Below the pieces are notes generated by a model that saw nothing but the letters and a program-made list of their open reading frames with translations, was not told the origin of the DNA and searched no databases. This document shows positions 62,190-64,000 of a stretch of 64,000 nucleotides of DNA, in pieces (the stretch's first letter is position 1; each line of letters starts with the position of its first letter). Source of the stretch: Odiellus spinosus (Eukaryota > Arthropoda > Arachnida > Opiliones > Phalangiidae); NCBI GenBank assembly GCA_963920705.1, contig OY987227.1, positions 12,813,602-12,877,601 on the forward strand, in the 5' to 3' direction. Made by a program: the position numbers and the translations under genes.

Positions 62190-64000
62190 TTAAACTTTCA
62201 TAATTTAATATAAACTTTAAAAATTTATTTAACTAGCTTCCAGAACTTATGACTGATTTTCAGAACCAGTAGTTAATGAATTTAGGTAACTTCTGTTACC
62301 ATTTAAAAGTTAACGCATTAAGGCTGTAGTAAAGAATACGCGCACTTTGTGCTATTGTAATCTTAAATAAAACCGCAAATTCAAATTTTCATAATTTATT
62401 ACAAAATTTAAAAAATATTCACAAAGTTTCAGACTAATTTTCAAAATCAGTAGTTAATTAAAGGTAATTTTTGTCAAACATTATTACACCCTTTAAATTA
62501 TTACAACGAAACTCGTTAAATTAGTATTATTACTCGTCCATTATGATTGTTTTAATTATTGTCTTTCATCGCCCCTTTACAAAAAACCAAATCGACGGGG
62601 TGGTTTACCTTTGCTTAATTAAGATTTAATTAAAGGACGGTGTAGATTGTATTAAACGGGAAATGGATCATTAGTTTTCGAACTAGTTATATTAAGTTTC
62701 GTCGTGAGTTAATCCGAGGTTTTCCGTCTCTATATCTGCCATGAGAGTAATTAGATAAAGAACAAAATCCGATAATTTGACCGGTACTGTTTTATTTCGA
62801 AGGCAAAAGTGTCCCAATTCGTATTAGAAAATCTCCATCACGGGGCGGATGAAGTTTCTGTAAAATGATACTCGGGCTAGTTGATAATTTTTTCTTCTTC
62901 TTCATCTTATTTTCAAAGTTATCATTCCGCAGATAGAAGATTTTTAACCCAAAATACCAAATTGGTTGAGCATTTATCCGGGCGCTATGGGAAAATTTTT
63001 CGCGGCCTCCAATTTTATCAACTATCTTAATTTTTTATTTCCCAGAACCATTTTCAATCTTATTAATTATAAAAGAAAGACAGATTTGTTTTTCGTATAA
63101 ACACAAGATAAAATTTTATCCATTTTAAGTTATGAATGACATTTTACTTTATCATGGTCGCCAGAACTCCCTAGATTCGAATGATTTGGCAACGAAGTTA
63201 TTTTAGTGGGCCTCAAATCGTTCTAATTTTCAAAATAACGCTCTTTTTTATTCGTAGTCAGCTTAAATATTTAATGTTTTAAGAAATTGGTTTTAAAGCT
63301 TATACATCTTGATCTTAGGCTTAACCTTTCGAAGAGCTTAAAAAAATAGACTTCCTCTAAGGATTTCTGGTAATAATGTGGTGAATCTATTCCCGGTTTA
63401 CTTGGTTTAGTGAATATATATGTTTTGGGTTGAAACAATGGATAAATATATCATTTGCCTGTTAAAAATGTTTCCAGACAAACTTTTGGCTTTAAAAACG
63501 TGTTTTTATTTTCTCAACCCGTGAAATTACGATTACTTTCGCTATGAAATTTACACGACCTCCGTAAGAAAAAGGTTAAAATGTTAAAAGAATATTGGAA
63601 AGTCACGTTGTGATTTAATTTTTTTTTTTTATTTCTTATAAATAAACTTGGAAGAAAGCAAACGTAATCATAACCACAAATTTATAACAGCAAAAATATA
63701 GAAACGATATATATGTATTTTATCATATTGAGGTGCGTAATTCATAACTCGTGAAATGGCCGGTGGTTTCGGTTTTCTAGTTTTCTATTGCCGCGAAAAT
63801 AAGTTCAGACAGAATACTCTTTATAGACCTTTTTTACCCCTCATGTTCTGGTTTTCTGGCGTAAAATAAAAGCCCAATTCCTAGTATATCTTCAAGGGTA
63901 CACACCCCTCGTTATAAAGTTGAAGTAGGGGAGTCGGCCTCGGGGATATGTACCTTAAGAATCACTCGGAGATTTCATCGTACACGATAATAGGTGCCCC
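62190..64000. other. Intergenic, no gene seen
   Basis: AT-rich sequence without recognisable genes, RNA genes or long repeats. Short homopolymers only. Confidence 0.5.

Overview
The window is AT-rich nuclear DNA from an animal, most likely an insect or other arthropod. The evidence is introns with GT..AG borders, long intergenic DNA packed with small inverted-repeat transposons, no obvious CpG depletion, and a papilin/lacunin-type matrix gene whose domain order (seven thrombospondin repeats, lagrin-like repeats, Kunitz array, WAP, three Ig, PLAC) is that of insect papilins. I cannot name the species.

Layout. Positions 1-3590 are a satellite array with a 536-bp period. Each period is a roughly 268-bp sequence followed by its own reverse complement, and diagnostic bases alternate so that the true period is about 1072 bp. 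Degenerate relatives lie at 7220-7560 and 7680-8270, the second split by a transposon. Positions 9788-13439 (minus strand) hold a bromodomain gene resembling CECR2 (Drosophila dikar type). Divergent from it, 15083-22148 (plus strand) holds a PRR12/QSER1-like chromatin gene with AT-hooks and a C-terminal DUF4211-type region in ten exons. Positions 22149-29308 are intergenic and rich in inverted-repeat elements, including an 881-bp element with an exact 8-bp target duplication. From 29309 to 47935 (minus), with a probable tiny first exon at 60596-60618, runs a papilin gene of about 37 coding exons. My exon model keeps frame throughout and predicts about 2703 residues. Its long first intron (47936-60595) contains MITEs and a tandem hairpin array near 54.6-55.8 kb. 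Positions 60619-64000 hold no recognised gene, only possible upstream papilin sequence and one more MITE.

Genes. The two divergent genes both look nuclear and chromatin-related (bromodomain reader; AT-hook/DUF4211 protein), so a shared promoter region at 13440-15082 is plausible. Papilin is secreted and acts in basement membrane; it has no evident functional tie to the other two. Exon models were built by hand from reading frame, splice consensus and phase matching. All three models give a total length divisible by three, which is good internal support but is not transcript evidence.

Most notable: (1) a satellite that appears to be built from a palindromic transposon in alternating orientation; (2) a family of short transposons with AGGG termini and TTAA target sites, for which two nested insertions show the target duplication directly; (3) a papilin with about 26 lagrin-like GCC repeats, some freshly duplicated at an 84-bp period; (4) a bromodomain whose WPF-shelf tryptophan is glycine; (5) a tandem array of near-perfect hairpins.
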